From contig JAUWAB010000029.1 in the NCBI GenBank assembly GCA_030602265.1, forward strand, positions 1 to 46,802: DNA of 46,802 nucleotides. Direction: 5' to 3'. The translations under genes were made by a program, and so were the position numbers. The stretch comes from Prolixibacteraceae bacterium (GTDB taxonomy: Bacteria > Bacteroidota > Bacteroidia > Bacteroidales > Prolixibacteraceae). Below, in pieces: positions 26,090 through 36,100 of this stretch; position 1 is the stretch's first letter, and each line of letters begins with the position of its first letter. The notes beneath the pieces were generated by a model that had not been told where the DNA came from, did no database searches, and was given only the letters and a program-made list of their open reading frames with translations.

Positions 26090-26968
26090 ATGAGGTGTAT
26101 TAAAATTTTTCTTTCTGTTTATTTGTCCGGCTGTTGGCTGTTTCTGAACGCACAATCTGCCGATCCGCACAAACCTGATTTTGGAAATCCTCCGGAGATT
26201 CCGGGATATAAACTGGTATGGAACGATGAGTTCAATTACTCGGGAAAACCGGATTCCACCTTCTGGCGCTATGAGACCGGATTTGTACGCAACCAGGAGT
26301 TGCAGTGGTATACCACGGAAAATGCTTCAGTGGGTGACGGCGTTCTGTTGATAGAAGGCCGCCGGGAGCGTATGAAAAATCCGGGCTACGAACCAGGAAG
26401 CGATAATTACCGGTCGGCCCGTGAATATGCAGAGTACACATCATCGAGTATTCAGACCAGGGGAAAAAAGGAGTGGAAGTTTGGCCGGTTTGAGATCCGT
26501 GCACGAATTGATACCACCAGGGGATCATGGCCGGCGATTTGGACGCTGGGGACCTCGGGAAGATGGCCCGCGGGCGGAGAGATCGACATTATGGAGTTTT
26601 ACCGGCGCAGGGATGTCCCCATTATACTGGCCAATGTGGCATGGGCACGTCGAGGCGGAACACAGTGGAATGAGCAGATCAGGGTATTGGAGCATTTTAC
26701 TGCCTTCGATCCCGACTGGGTGAACAAGTTCCATGTGTGGCGGATGGACTGGGACAGCACCTCCATTAAGCTGTACCTCGACAATGTCCTGCTTAACACT
26801 CAGATTCTGAGTGAATCGCTAAATCCCGACGGTACGAATCCCTTTCTTCAGCCCCATTACCTGCTGTTAAACCTGGCAATCGGTGCTGCAGGCGGAGACC
26901 CTTCCGATTCCCCGTTCCCGATCAAATATGAGGTAGATTATGTAAGGGTATATCAGAAAGAAAACTAA
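26090..26968 (+). CDS. Glycoside hydrolase family 16 enzyme (secreted)
   Basis: A 292-residue endo-acting beta-glycanase of GH16. A signal peptide covers about residues 1-21 (FLSVYLSGCWLFLNAQS); Cys15 within it is too early for a sure lipobox. The catalytic ExDxxE motif is E164-I-D166-I-M-E169 in AGGEIDIMEF. Other family features are NQELQWYT (68-75), FGRFEIRARI (131-140), SWPAIWTLG (146-154) and LLLNLAIGAAGGDPSDS with a C-terminal YEVDYVRVYQ strand. The GH16 subfamily (laminarinase, licheninase, agarase or porphyranase) cannot be decided by eye. The downstream GH50-like gene, 12 bp away, makes a galactan possible. It is likely the first gene of a three-gene enzyme operon. Confidence 0.92.
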   Translation: MRCIKIFLSVYLSGCWLFLNAQSADPHKPDFGNPPEIPGYKLVWNDEFNYSGKPDSTFWRYETGFVRNQELQWYTTENASVGDGVLLIEGRRERMKNPGYEPGSDNYRSAREYAEYTSSSIQTRGKKEWKFGRFEIRARIDTTRGSWPAIWTLGTSGRWPAGGEIDIMEFYRRRDVPIILANVAWARRGGTQWNEQIRVLEHFTAFDPDWVNKFHVWRMDWDSTSIKLYLDNVLLNTQILSESLNPDGTNPFLQPHYLLLNLAIGAAGGDPSDSPFPIKYEVDYVRVYQKEN

Positions 26969-26980
26969 ATAATAACTATC

Positions 26981-28855
26981 ATGAACATGAGATTAATCAA
27001 ACTGACAGCCATCGTGTCGATATGGTTGTTGTTTTCCTGTACAGCAAAGGAAGAGAAGATCATTGCCTCGTTTCAACCCGAAATGACTGAATTTGTATGG
27101 CCAATCAGTGAAATCAACCCTGAATTGCCGGCCGACTGGTCGGGTTATCATTTTATGACCTTTGAAATTAACGCTACTTCCACTCAGCGGTTTAACCTGA
27201 AATTATTTGATACGGAGGGTGTAAGGCGACTGCAGGTCCACCCGTATCAGGGGGCCTGGGTAAGGGCTTCGATCCCGCTGGTCCATTTCCAGCGCAGAAA
27301 TGTTATCGGACATGACATGGCCGCTATCGGAAAAACCGCTCTCCCTGGTATGTGTATCGGGTTTTCAAATGCTGTAGGGACCATTCAGAGCGTGGAGCAG
27401 CTGGGTCTGGAGATGGTCCGTCCCATTGGTTCTCCCGTTGTTGAAATCCGGAATGTCTGGCTGACCATGGAGCCAGAAGATTCCATTTTGAGCCCCTTGC
27501 CGGTGGTTGACCGCTTCGGACAATGGATTCCTGCCGACTGGCCGGATAAAGCCCGGACGGAAGAAGAGCTTAGGAAAGCCTGGGAAGAGGAGACGAATGC
27601 ATTGAGAAGTGACCGGTATAATTTTTCGAAATTTGGCGGATTCATGGATAAGCAGGTTAAAGGCACCGGTTTCTTTCGTACGGAAAAGATTGACGGCCGC
27701 TGGTGGTTTGTCGATCCTGAAGGCTACCTGTTTTTTTCTCTGGGAAGTACTGGTATTGCTCCGGGAGGAAGTTATCCCAGGATAGAAGGCCGCGAATATT
27801 TGTTTGAGCAGTTTCCTCCGGCAAGTCATGCGGGAACTGACCGCCGTACAGGCGAAGCCTCTTTTTCGACCTGGAACCTGTATCTGAGGTTTGGCGAGAA
27901 CTGGTATGACCAATGGATGGACCACACCTTCATGCGAATGGACGACTGGGGCCTCAACACGGTGGCAAACTGGTCGGACGGGAACCTGGGCCGTGCACAG
28001 AAGAAACCATACGTAGCCACGCTGCGGAGCTGGGGTTTCGACCCCCGTACCATGGGGATGCCCGATGTATATGATCCCGGATATGCTGCGATGGTCGACA
28101 ACCTGGCCAGGGAACAATGTGCACATTTAAAGAATGATCCGTACCTGTTGGGTTATTTCGTGGGGAACGAACCGCCGTGGCCAGGGAGGGAACAGGAACT
28201 GGTCAATGTCATCCTTTCCATGGAGGAGACTCCCATGCAGGTTGCCCTGAAAAAACACCTGGAACAGGGTGATACACCGGAAAGAAGAAAGGAATTTGTT
28301 TACGCAACTTATGTTAAATTTATTACGCTGGTGAATGAGGCCATCAAACGGCATGACCCCAATCACCTGAACCTCGGACTTCGGTTCGGAGGAAGTCCGC
28401 CCGAAGAGATTACAAAGGTTTCGGCTCAGGTAGGTTTCGATGTGTTCAGTATAAATATTTATGGATATTCCACCGGCCACGACCGTCTGAATAAAATTGA
28501 TGAACTGACCGGATTACCCATTATCATTGGCGAGTTCCACTTCGGGGTTCCCGGACGGGGAATGGCTCCGGGTCTGGCGCAGACCATAAGCCAGGAAGAA
28601 AGGGGTGCCGCTTACCGTTACTATGTGGAAAATGCTGCCGCACATCCTTCCATGGTGGGCACACACTGGTTCCAGTGGCGTGATCAGCCGCCCACAGGCC
28701 GGTTCGACGGTGAGAACTACAATATAGGTGTGGTCGATGTTACAGATCGACCTTACACTGGCTTAATCGAGGCTATGAGAGAGACCCACGGCAGGCTGTT
28801 TAAAATCAAGTCGGGTGAGGTTCCCCCGGTCAGCAGGGAGGCAATAACCCACTGA
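26981..28855 (+). CDS. GH50-like (beta-agarase-type) clan GH-A glycoside hydrolase lipoprotein
   Basis: A 624-residue lipoprotein with lipobox Cys20 (WLLFSC-TA). Residues about 25-165 form a beta-sandwich like the agarase CBM-like domain that precedes GH50 catalytic barrels. The catalytic (beta/alpha)8 part starts at GFFRTEKIDGRWWFVDPEG (230-248), a block seen in GH50/agarase-like proteins. DDWGLNTVANWSD (321-333) follows. The probable acid/base is E397 in FVGNEPPW and the probable nucleophile is E518 in IIIGEFHFG, the usual GH-A placement on strands 4 and 7. It may be exo- or endo-acting; lipid anchoring points to the outer membrane or periplasmic side. Other GH-A families remain possible, so family assignment is moderate and clan assignment firm. 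Confidence 0.75.
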   Translation: MNMRLIKLTAIVSIWLLFSCTAKEEKIIASFQPEMTEFVWPISEINPELPADWSGYHFMTFEINATSTQRFNLKLFDTEGVRRLQVHPYQGAWVRASIPLVHFQRRNVIGHDMAAIGKTALPGMCIGFSNAVGTIQSVEQLGLEMVRPIGSPVVEIRNVWLTMEPEDSILSPLPVVDRFGQWIPADWPDKARTEEELRKAWEEETNALRSDRYNFSKFGGFMDKQVKGTGFFRTEKIDGRWWFVDPEGYLFFSLGSTGIAPGGSYPRIEGREYLFEQFPPASHAGTDRRTGEASFSTWNLYLRFGENWYDQWMDHTFMRMDDWGLNTVANWSDGNLGRAQKKPYVATLRSWGFDPRTMGMPDVYDPGYAAMVDNLAREQCAHLKNDPYLLGYFVGNEPPWPGREQELVNVILSMEETPMQVALKKHLEQGDTPERRKEFVYATYVKFITLVNEAIKRHDPNHLNLGLRFGGSPPEEITKVSAQVGFDVFSINIYGYSTGHDRLNKIDELTGLPIIIGEFHFGVPGRGMAPGLAQTISQEERGAAYRYYVENAAAHPSMVGTHWFQWRDQPPTGRFDGENYNIGVVDVTDRPYTGLIEAMRETHGRLFKIKSGEVPPVSREAITH

Positions 28856-28886
28856 AATCAAGTTGAAAACAAAACAAATTATTCAT

Positions 28887-31800
28887 ATGGAACGACATTT
28901 TTTAAAAATTTCAGGATTTTCGTGCGTGCTGATCATTTTGATTTTGACGGCATTATTCATCTCCACCGGAGATTTGAAGGCACAGGTAAAGCTGACCGAA
29001 AAGGACTGGGTTTTGCCGACTTATCCGGTTGCGGATCCGGACCCGAATCCCATTTTTTTCAAAAATGAAGCCTATCAGGGAGCATCGCGCCACTATTATC
29101 CCCTGGCGCTGAACGACCAGTACACCGGTGAAAGGATTGAACAGGCCTGGCAGACCCTTGTTCTGGAGAATGAATATATTGAACTGGCGATCACGCCTGA
29201 GTTGGGTGGGAAACTATATTACGCCACCGATAAAACGAATAATTACCATTTTGTATACAAGAACAATGTGGTCAAACCATCGAATATCGGGATGACCGGG
29301 GCATGGGTTTCCGGGGGTATTGAATGGTGTGTGCTGCATCACCACCGTGCCTCGACCTACCTGCCCGTTGATTATACCACCACTGAGAATGCCGATGGCA
29401 GCAAGACGATCTGGGTCGGGGAATATGAACCACGCCACGGAATGCGCTGGACCATCGGGGTAACGGTATTTCCGGGGAAATCCTATTTCAGAACCGAAGG
29501 GCGCATTTACAATGCATCCCCACTTACCCATACCTTTTTATTTTGGGCGAATGTTGCGGCTCACACGAATGAGCAATATCAGACGATTTTTCCGCCGAGC
29601 GCCCAGGTGGTGACTTTCCACTCGAAGACCGATTTTGCCCGGTGGCCGGTATCACATGAAGTGTTCCGGGGTGCAGACTTTACTTCTGGAGTGGATATTA
29701 GCTGGTGGAAAAATGTGACAGCCTCCAATTCATTTTTTGTACATGAGTTGCAGGAGGATTTCATGGGAGGTTATGATCATGGAAAGAAAGCAGGTACCGT
29801 CCATATTGGTGATCACAATATCGTACGGGGTGCCAAACTGTGGGAATGGGGATCAGGTCCGCGCGGACAGGCAACCGAAGGAAGGCTGACTGAGAATGAC
29901 GGGCCTTATGTGGAGATTATGGTCGGGGCCTATTCCGACAATCAGCCAGACTACAGCTGGATCAGGCCGTACGAGGTAAAAACCTGGGAACAGTACTGGT
30001 ACCCGATCAGGGGAATCGGCGGTTTTAAATATGCCAACCTGAACGGGGCAGTAAACCTCGAGAAAAAAGGTGAGCAGTCTGTTTTTCTGGGTTATTATTC
30101 CACGAGCCTTGTCCCCGATGCCAGAATTGTACTGAAGAAGGGAGATGTGGTGGTGTTTGAAGAGCGGATGAGCATATCCCCTGAAAAGGAGTTTGCCCGG
30201 GAAATTAAGCTTGCCGGTACATTTGACCTTACCGAACTTCATACCCAATTGCTGGATGCCGGTACAGGTAATGTACTGGTTGAATATCAGCCGTTGGCTC
30301 AGGATCCTGTGGATGAATTGCCTGAGCCGTGGGGTGGTTATAAGCAGCCGGCTGAGCTGGAAACGGTTGAGGAATTGTTCCTGACCGGTCAGAGGGTTGA
30401 ACAGTTCTATGCGCCCAGATACGATCAGATGGACTGGTATATGGAAGCGTTGAGGCGTGATCCGGGCGACATCCGTACGAATACGGCCGTGGGGAATAAC
30501 TACCTTAAGAATGGTGATTATGAGAATGCACGCAAATATCTTGCCCGGGCGATAAAAAGATTAACAGGAGACTATACCCGCCCATCCAGCGGGGAGGCAT
30601 TATATCTTCAGGGCCTTACACTTAAGGCACTGGGTCTTCTGGATGAAGCGGTTGATACGCTTTTCCGGTCCACCTGGGATTATGCCTGGCATTCGGCAGG
30701 GTATTACCAGCTTGCCCAGATATCGGTCATGAGGGGTGATATCGACAAGGCGATGGGGCAGATCGAGGAATCACTGGCGACCAACGTCAGGAATAACCGT
30801 GGAATTGCCCTGAAAGCTTCCCTTCTTCGCCTGAAGGGGGATCATGATGAAGCGATGTCTGTGTTAAAACCTGTATTGAAAAGGGATCCACTGGATTTCA
30901 GGGCCAGGAACGAGGTTTACCTATGCCTGAAAGCCCAGGGTAAGACGGGAGAAGCCGGGGAAGTGCTTGCATCCCTGAATAAAGAAATGCGCGGGTTTCA
31001 TGAAAATTATCTGGATGTTGCGGTCGGCTACCTGAATGACGGCTTGTTAAGTGAGGCGGCAGAAGTTCTGCAAAGATACGAAGGCGGTTATCCGATCATT
31101 GACTACTACCTGGGTTACATTTGCAGCAGGCAGGGGCAGCTTGAAAAGGCATTGGAACATTACCGCAATGCCGCACGGAAACCGGTTGAAAATGTGTTTC
31201 CTCATCGCCTGGAAACCGTTGAGGTGCTGAAAAATGTATTGGAGCTCAATCCGGCGGACGGAAAAGCAAATTACTACATCGGAAATATCCTGTTTGAGAA
31301 GCAGCCCGATTATGCCATCCAGCAATGGAAATACGCAACGTCAAAAAATCCTGACCTGGCAGTTGCATTCCGTAACCTGGGCTGGGGGTATTACCGTCAC
31401 CTGAACGATGTGCCGCAGGCCATAGGTCATTACGAGAAAGCCATCGGGCTGAACCGCAATGAAGCGATCTTTTACACTGAGCTCGATGCGCTGTATGAAA
31501 TGAACAATACCCCGGTGGCCACACGTTTGAAACTGTTTGAAGGCAGCGATGATGTGGTCAGGAACAGGGACGATGCCTTTATCCGTCTGGTTGAGGTATA
31601 TAATCTTGCCGGACAGCCGGCCAGAGCAGTCCAATTATTGGACGGGGTAGAGTTTGCTTACCGGGAAGGTTCATCCAGGGTAAGGGAGGTAATCATTGAT
31701 GCCAAGCTGAGCCTGGGCAACCAGTATTTGCGTGAAAAGGACCATCAGAATGCCCTGAAGTATTTTCTGGATGCACAGATCCCCGATGAAGAGGCCGGCA

Positions 31801-32234
31801 GCGCCCGATTCGGTAACAGGGATATCCAGGTAAACTATTATATAGGCCTGGCTTATGAAGCCCTGGGTAAAAAGCGGGATGCTGCAAAGTACTTCAGGAA
31901 ATCAGCCGACAAGGCTGAAGGCCGAACTTCTTCGGTAATGGATTATTATCTGGGCCTGAATAATCTGAAACTTGGGAATAAGGACAAAGCGGTAAAGGTT
32001 TTTGAACACATGGTAAATTATGCTAATCAGCAGCTGGCTGAATCCAGGACATCAGAGACCGGGGTGATTTTTGGTGAAAGGGAAGCTGAAAACACCAGAA
32101 ATTCGAGGTTACTTACCATCAGGGGACTCGGTTACAAAGGACTGGACAGGATGACTGAGGCCCGTGAAGATCTGAAGAAAGCGGTTGATTTATCGTACAG
32201 TAACTTCTGGGCAAAATATGAACTGGATAATTAA
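28887..32234 (+). CDS. DUF5107-like domain protein with long TPR array, exported
   Basis: 1115 residues from ATG 28887; a TTG at 28863 would add eight. The signal peptide or N-terminal helix is VLIILILTALFISTG. Residues about 60-380 form a DUF5107-like region with galactose-mutarotase/aldose-epimerase character: ITPELGGKLYYA, GGIEWCVLHHHRAST, VGEYEPRHGMRWT and NDGPYVEIMVG. From about 480 onward there are many tetratricopeptide-like repeats (for example GNNYLKNGDYENARKYLARA, then QGLTLKALGLLDEA, and YIGLAYEALGKKRDAAKYF near the end). DUF5107-TPR proteins occur in PULs of this phylum. The N-terminal domain probably binds or processes a sugar while TPRs mediate assembly; no enzymatic activity can be claimed. 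It lies 31 bp after the GH50-like gene, in the same operon. Confidence 0.8.
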   Translation: MERHFLKISGFSCVLIILILTALFISTGDLKAQVKLTEKDWVLPTYPVADPDPNPIFFKNEAYQGASRHYYPLALNDQYTGERIEQAWQTLVLENEYIELAITPELGGKLYYATDKTNNYHFVYKNNVVKPSNIGMTGAWVSGGIEWCVLHHHRASTYLPVDYTTTENADGSKTIWVGEYEPRHGMRWTIGVTVFPGKSYFRTEGRIYNASPLTHTFLFWANVAAHTNEQYQTIFPPSAQVVTFHSKTDFARWPVSHEVFRGADFTSGVDISWWKNVTASNSFFVHELQEDFMGGYDHGKKAGTVHIGDHNIVRGAKLWEWGSGPRGQATEGRLTENDGPYVEIMVGAYSDNQPDYSWIRPYEVKTWEQYWYPIRGIGGFKYANLNGAVNLEKKGEQSVFLGYYSTSLVPDARIVLKKGDVVVFEERMSISPEKEFAREIKLAGTFDLTELHTQLLDAGTGNVLVEYQPLAQDPVDELPEPWGGYKQPAELETVEELFLTGQRVEQFYAPRYDQMDWYMEALRRDPGDIRTNTAVGNNYLKNGDYENARKYLARAIKRLTGDYTRPSSGEALYLQGLTLKALGLLDEAVDTLFRSTWDYAWHSAGYYQLAQISVMRGDIDKAMGQIEESLATNVRNNRGIALKASLLRLKGDHDEAMSVLKPVLKRDPLDFRARNEVYLCLKAQGKTGEAGEVLASLNKEMRGFHENYLDVAVGYLNDGLLSEAAEVLQRYEGGYPIIDYYLGYICSRQGQLEKALEHYRNAARKPVENVFPHRLETVEVLKNVLELNPADGKANYYIGNILFEKQPDYAIQQWKYATSKNPDLAVAFRNLGWGYYRHLNDVPQAIGHYEKAIGLNRNEAIFYTELDALYEMNNTPVATRLKLFEGSDDVVRNRDDAFIRLVEVYNLAGQPARAVQLLDGVEFAYREGSSRVREVIIDAKLSLGNQYLREKDHQNALKYFLDAQIPDEEAGSARFGNRDIQVNYYIGLAYEALGKKRDAAKYFRKSADKAEGRTSSVMDYYLGLNNLKLGNKDKAVKVFEHMVNYANQQLAESRTSETGVIFGEREAENTRNSRLLTIRGLGYKGLDRMTEAREDLKKAVDLSYSNFWAKYELDN

Positions 32235-32397
32235 ACGCGTTCTTTTCAATTTTGTAAAATTTTCAGGAAATTTTGTGTCCACATGTACAATGTATAAACC
32301 TTTATATTTTTAAGAGAGCACTGAATTTCCTAACCAGGTATGACCACTTTCGTTTTTTTTAATCATAGGATTAGGTTTAGTTAGATCACTGGAAAAC

Positions 32398-32428
32398 ACC
32401 GGTCAGAGCAATCTGACCGGTAGTTTTT
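32398..32428 (+). terminator. Perfect 10-bp stem terminator before the small anti-sigma gene
   Basis: ACCGGTCAGA-GCAA-TCTGACCGGT is a perfect 10-bp stem with a tetraloop, followed by AG and TTTTT. It lies 164 bp after the DUF5107-TPR stop and 56 bp before the small anti-sigma ATG. It therefore isolates the enzyme operon from block D unless transcription starts just after it. No gene was found in the 163 bp between the stop and the stem. Confidence 0.85.
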
Positions 32429-32483
32429 CTGAGTTCTCAAAAACAGTAGGACTTTTGAAGTAAATGATTAGAGATAGCGCCAA

Positions 32484-32732
32484 ATGAATAATCACGATAA
32501 GGAAGCTACATTTAAAAAACTCCTCGATAATGCTGATTTTATCGGTTTTATCACGCATGGAAAGAACAAGAGCTATTGGGAGAAAAGGATCAGTGAGGAT
32601 GAAGAGCTTAAAGACCTTGCCAATAAGGTTAAAGAGTTTATACCATTAATAAATGACTTGCGGGAGGATATTTCTGAGGAAGATATCCGGAAACTTTGGA
32701 AGGAAATTGATGCTTTTCTCGACAGATCGTAA
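32484..32732 (+). CDS. Stand-alone anti-sigma-domain protein (FecR N-terminal domain only)
   Basis: An 82-residue, highly charged, probably helical cytoplasmic protein without signal peptide or membrane helix. It aligns without any gap, at identical residue numbers, to the N-terminal anti-sigma domain of the FecR protein at 15407. Shared residues are T9, L13-L14-D15, F19, H25-G26, K29, W32-E33, E41, L55-I56, E66, W72 and F78 (about 18 identities in 82, counted by eye). It stops just before the position where FecR begins its transmembrane segment, and no FecR-like sequence continues downstream in any frame. It precedes an STN-less SusC by 422 bp. Most likely it is a soluble anti-sigma for ECF sigma 2 (or 1); the alternative is a truncated fecR remnant. 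Confidence 0.72.
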   Translation: MNNHDKEATFKKLLDNADFIGFITHGKNKSYWEKRISEDEELKDLANKVKEFIPLINDLREDISEEDIRKLWKEIDAFLDRS

Positions 32733-33154
32733 AGGATGATTATGAGATAAGCATGGGTTGGCCTGAAATTGGTTTATTGTTTCAATGGTTTATGTTGCAA
32801 AGAATAGAAGCTTCAGATTAGTCCCCCAAATTTTTGAATTATCATATACGCTGTGCAAAAGATTTGACTCCTTGCTAATGGTTAAATATTTAATGTAGAT
32901 ACGGTTGCAATTAGAGACAAATAATTCTTTTAAAATTATAATCCCGTTAACATTTTCGATTAATTAATTTTCGTAATTTGAGGAGCAATTGGTATTGAAT
33001 TATCTGACAGCAAATAAATCTATGTAACCTGATTTTATGAAAAATGAGTTTTTTTCAGACCAGATAAATTGTGGGCTGTACCCCCTGCTATATGCCTATA
33101 AACCATTAATGACTATTTATAATATCTTTATGTTTAATTAAAACAAATCTTACT
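32733..33154 (+). other. 422-bp intergenic/leader region before susC 2
   Basis: An AT-rich stretch without a credible ORF. It probably holds the susC 2 promoter and a long leader, but no clean TTTG/TAnnTTTG pair was found. The nearest is TTTG (about 32832) with AAGATTTG about 22 bases on. An ECF-type promoter would not be recognisable without a known consensus. No T-tailed hairpin was seen. Confidence 0.4.
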
Positions 33155-36100
33155 ATGAAAGAATCTGAAAACGAAGTGTTCCCGCAAATTGCGGTTTACC
33201 AGAGCATGGTTTCGAAAATCAGGTGGCTTATTCTCAGCTTCCTGATTCTTGCAGTGCTGGTACCTTTAAGCGGGTTCGGGCAGAATACCCGGCCTGTTTC
33301 TGGTACCACAAAGGACAATAAAGGCTTGCCTTTACCCGGTGTTACGGTGCTGGTAAAAGGAACCACCATTGGCACGGTTTCCGATATCAATGGTAATTTC
33401 CAGCTGAATATCCCGGAAAACGCCCAATCCCTTGAGTTTTCCTTCGTGGGGATGAGGAGACTGGAAGTTCCGGCTGCCGGCAGGTCCGTATTTGATGCCG
33501 TACTGGTCGAAGAGTCAATTGGCGTAGATGAAGTCGTTGTAGTGGGTTACGGTACGCAGAAAAAAGCAAACCTGACCGGAGCTGTTGACCAGGTAACCAG
33601 TGAGGTATTCGAGGGACGGTCGATGCCGAATATTAACCAGGGACTGAAAGGGGTTGTACCTAACCTGAACATCAAGCTGATGGATGGTAAACCTACGCAG
33701 GCCCCCCAATTCAACATCCGTGGTGCCACATCCATCGGACAGGGCGGAAACGCACTGGTCCTGATCGATGGGGTGGAAGGGAACCCAAGTATGTTGAACC
33801 CCAATGACATTGCCAGTATTTCCATTTTGAAGGATGCTGCTTCTGCTGCTATCTATGGAGCCAGGGGAACCTTCGGGGTGGTCCTCATTACCACCAAGAA
33901 CCCAACCCAGGGGAAAACGAATGTAACCTATTCGACCAATTATTCATTGAAAGATCCGATCGTAAGGCCAGATCTGGTTACCGACGGTTATACCTGGGCC
34001 AAAATGTTTGCCGAGTCGTTTATCTCACGAGAAAATTCCATGCCCCAGAATGTGAATAAAACCCTGAAATTCTCACAGGCTTACCTCGATGCCTGGGAAG
34101 CCAGAAAAGGGCAGACCGGACTTCCCGAAGTCGAAATACACCCTACCACGGGCGAGTATGTCTATTACGCCAGTACCGACTGGTACAAGGAGCTTTACAA
34201 GGATAAAACCAATTCACAGGAACACAATATTACCATTTCCGGAAGTACCGATAAAACCAGTTTGCTGATTACCGGTCGGTACTACGCCCAGGATGGATTG
34301 TTCCGTTATAATTCCGACGATTTTAATGTGAAGAATATCCGGTCGAAAGGATCCATCCAGCTTTTTCCATGGTTGAGAATCGACAATAACGCCGATTTTT
34401 CGGATATGTTCTATCATAACCCTTCCAATGTGGGAGAAGGTGGTGGTATCTGGAGGAATATTGCCGATGAAGGTCACCCGCTCGCACCTATGTTTAATCC
34501 CGACGGAACCCTGACCATGTCGGCGGTTTATACGGTGGGCGATTTCTGGTATGGCAAAAACGGGATAGATTCCAGAAGGAAAGTATTTAAAAATACTACC
34601 GGATTTAATGCCGATTTTTTGAAAAGCAGGCTCAATGTAAAGGGTGATTTCACTGTTCAGAATACCAATTTCAATGAGAAAAGACGCCAGGTTCCTGTTC
34701 CCTATAGTAACAAGCCGGGTGTGATTGCCTATGTAGGGACAACCACCAATGATTTGCGCGATATTAATACTGAAACACAGTACATTGCCGGTAACCTTTA
34801 TGCCGACTTTGAAGAGACTTTCAGGGAAAGTCATTATGTGAAGCTGTTGGTTGGATACAACTATGAAGAGTCTACCTGGCAGAGGTATATGGCTCAGCGT
34901 AACGGGCTTATCTTTGAGGATGCCAGGGATATGAACCTGGCATTGGGTCAATCCATAACTGTTCAGGGAGGATATGAAAAATGGGCGATCATGGGAGGAT
35001 TTTCCAGGCTGAATTATTCATTTAAAGACCGTTATCTGGTGGAGATCAATGCCCGTTATGACGGATCTTCCAAATTTCCGGAGAATGAGCGTTACGGATT
35101 TTTCCCTTCCTATTCAGCAGGCTGGAGGTTATCCAATGAATCTTTCTGGAATGTGCCTGAGAATCTGATCTCTGACTTAAAAATCAGGGCCTCTTATGGT
35201 TCACTCGGAAACGGTAATATTGGGTCCTATGTATACCAGGAGCAATTCAGTATCTCACAATCAGGGATTATTTTAGGTGGTACCAGGCCCCAGCAGACCA
35301 GGAATCCCAGTGTTTTACCGGACGGTCTGACCTGGGAAACATCCACCACCCAGAATATCGGGCTCGACATGTCGATGCTCAACCGCAGGCTCTATTTTGT
35401 CGCTGATGCCTATATGCGTAAGACCACCGACATGTTTACCATCGGTATGACCCTGCCGGCCATTTTCGGGGCTACCGCTCCCAAAGGAAACTATGCTGAC
35501 CTGGAAACAACGGGATGGGAAGCCGTGCTGACCTGGCGCGACAAACTTAACCTGAAGTCAAAACCCTTGAATTATGATGTGAGGCTTACCCTCGCAGATA
35601 ATAAATCGGTCATTACCAAATATAACAATCCGGAGAAACTGCTTTCCGACTACTATGAAGGTATGGTATTGGGAGAAATCTGGGGTTATGTAACCGACGG
35701 ATATTTTACTTCATTAGAAGAAATTGCCAGCAGCCCAAATCAAAGCCCAACATTCAGGACAACAGCCAACGGTACCTGGTTCCCAGGTGACCTGAAGTTT
35801 AAAAACCTGAATGATGACAATGTCATTAATGCCGGTACCAACCGTGTCGATAACCCGGGTGACCGGAAAATCATCGGTAACAGCTCTCCCCGGTACATGT
35901 ACGGGATCAACCTGGGGGCCGACTGGAACAACTTTAATTTCTCCGTATTCTTTCAGGGCGTCGCAAAGCAGGACTGGTACCCCAGTGCCGAAGCTAACCT
36001 TTTCTGGGGCCAATATACCAGGCCTTACGGTGATATCCCGAAAACCCAGTTAGGCAATATCTGGAGCCCTGAAAATCCAAATGCTTACTGGCCGAGATAT

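Noticed and set aside
27365-28126. 253-residue ORF antisense to the GH50-like gene
   Set aside because: Long only because the real gene's codon use leaves the opposite strand open; no domain is recognisable.
32484-32732. Reading the small anti-sigma gene simply as a fecR pseudogene
   Set aside because: There is no frameshifted or degraded FecR sequence downstream, the domain is intact up to its natural boundary, and the neighbouring SusC also lacks STN. Decay is still listed as the alternative.
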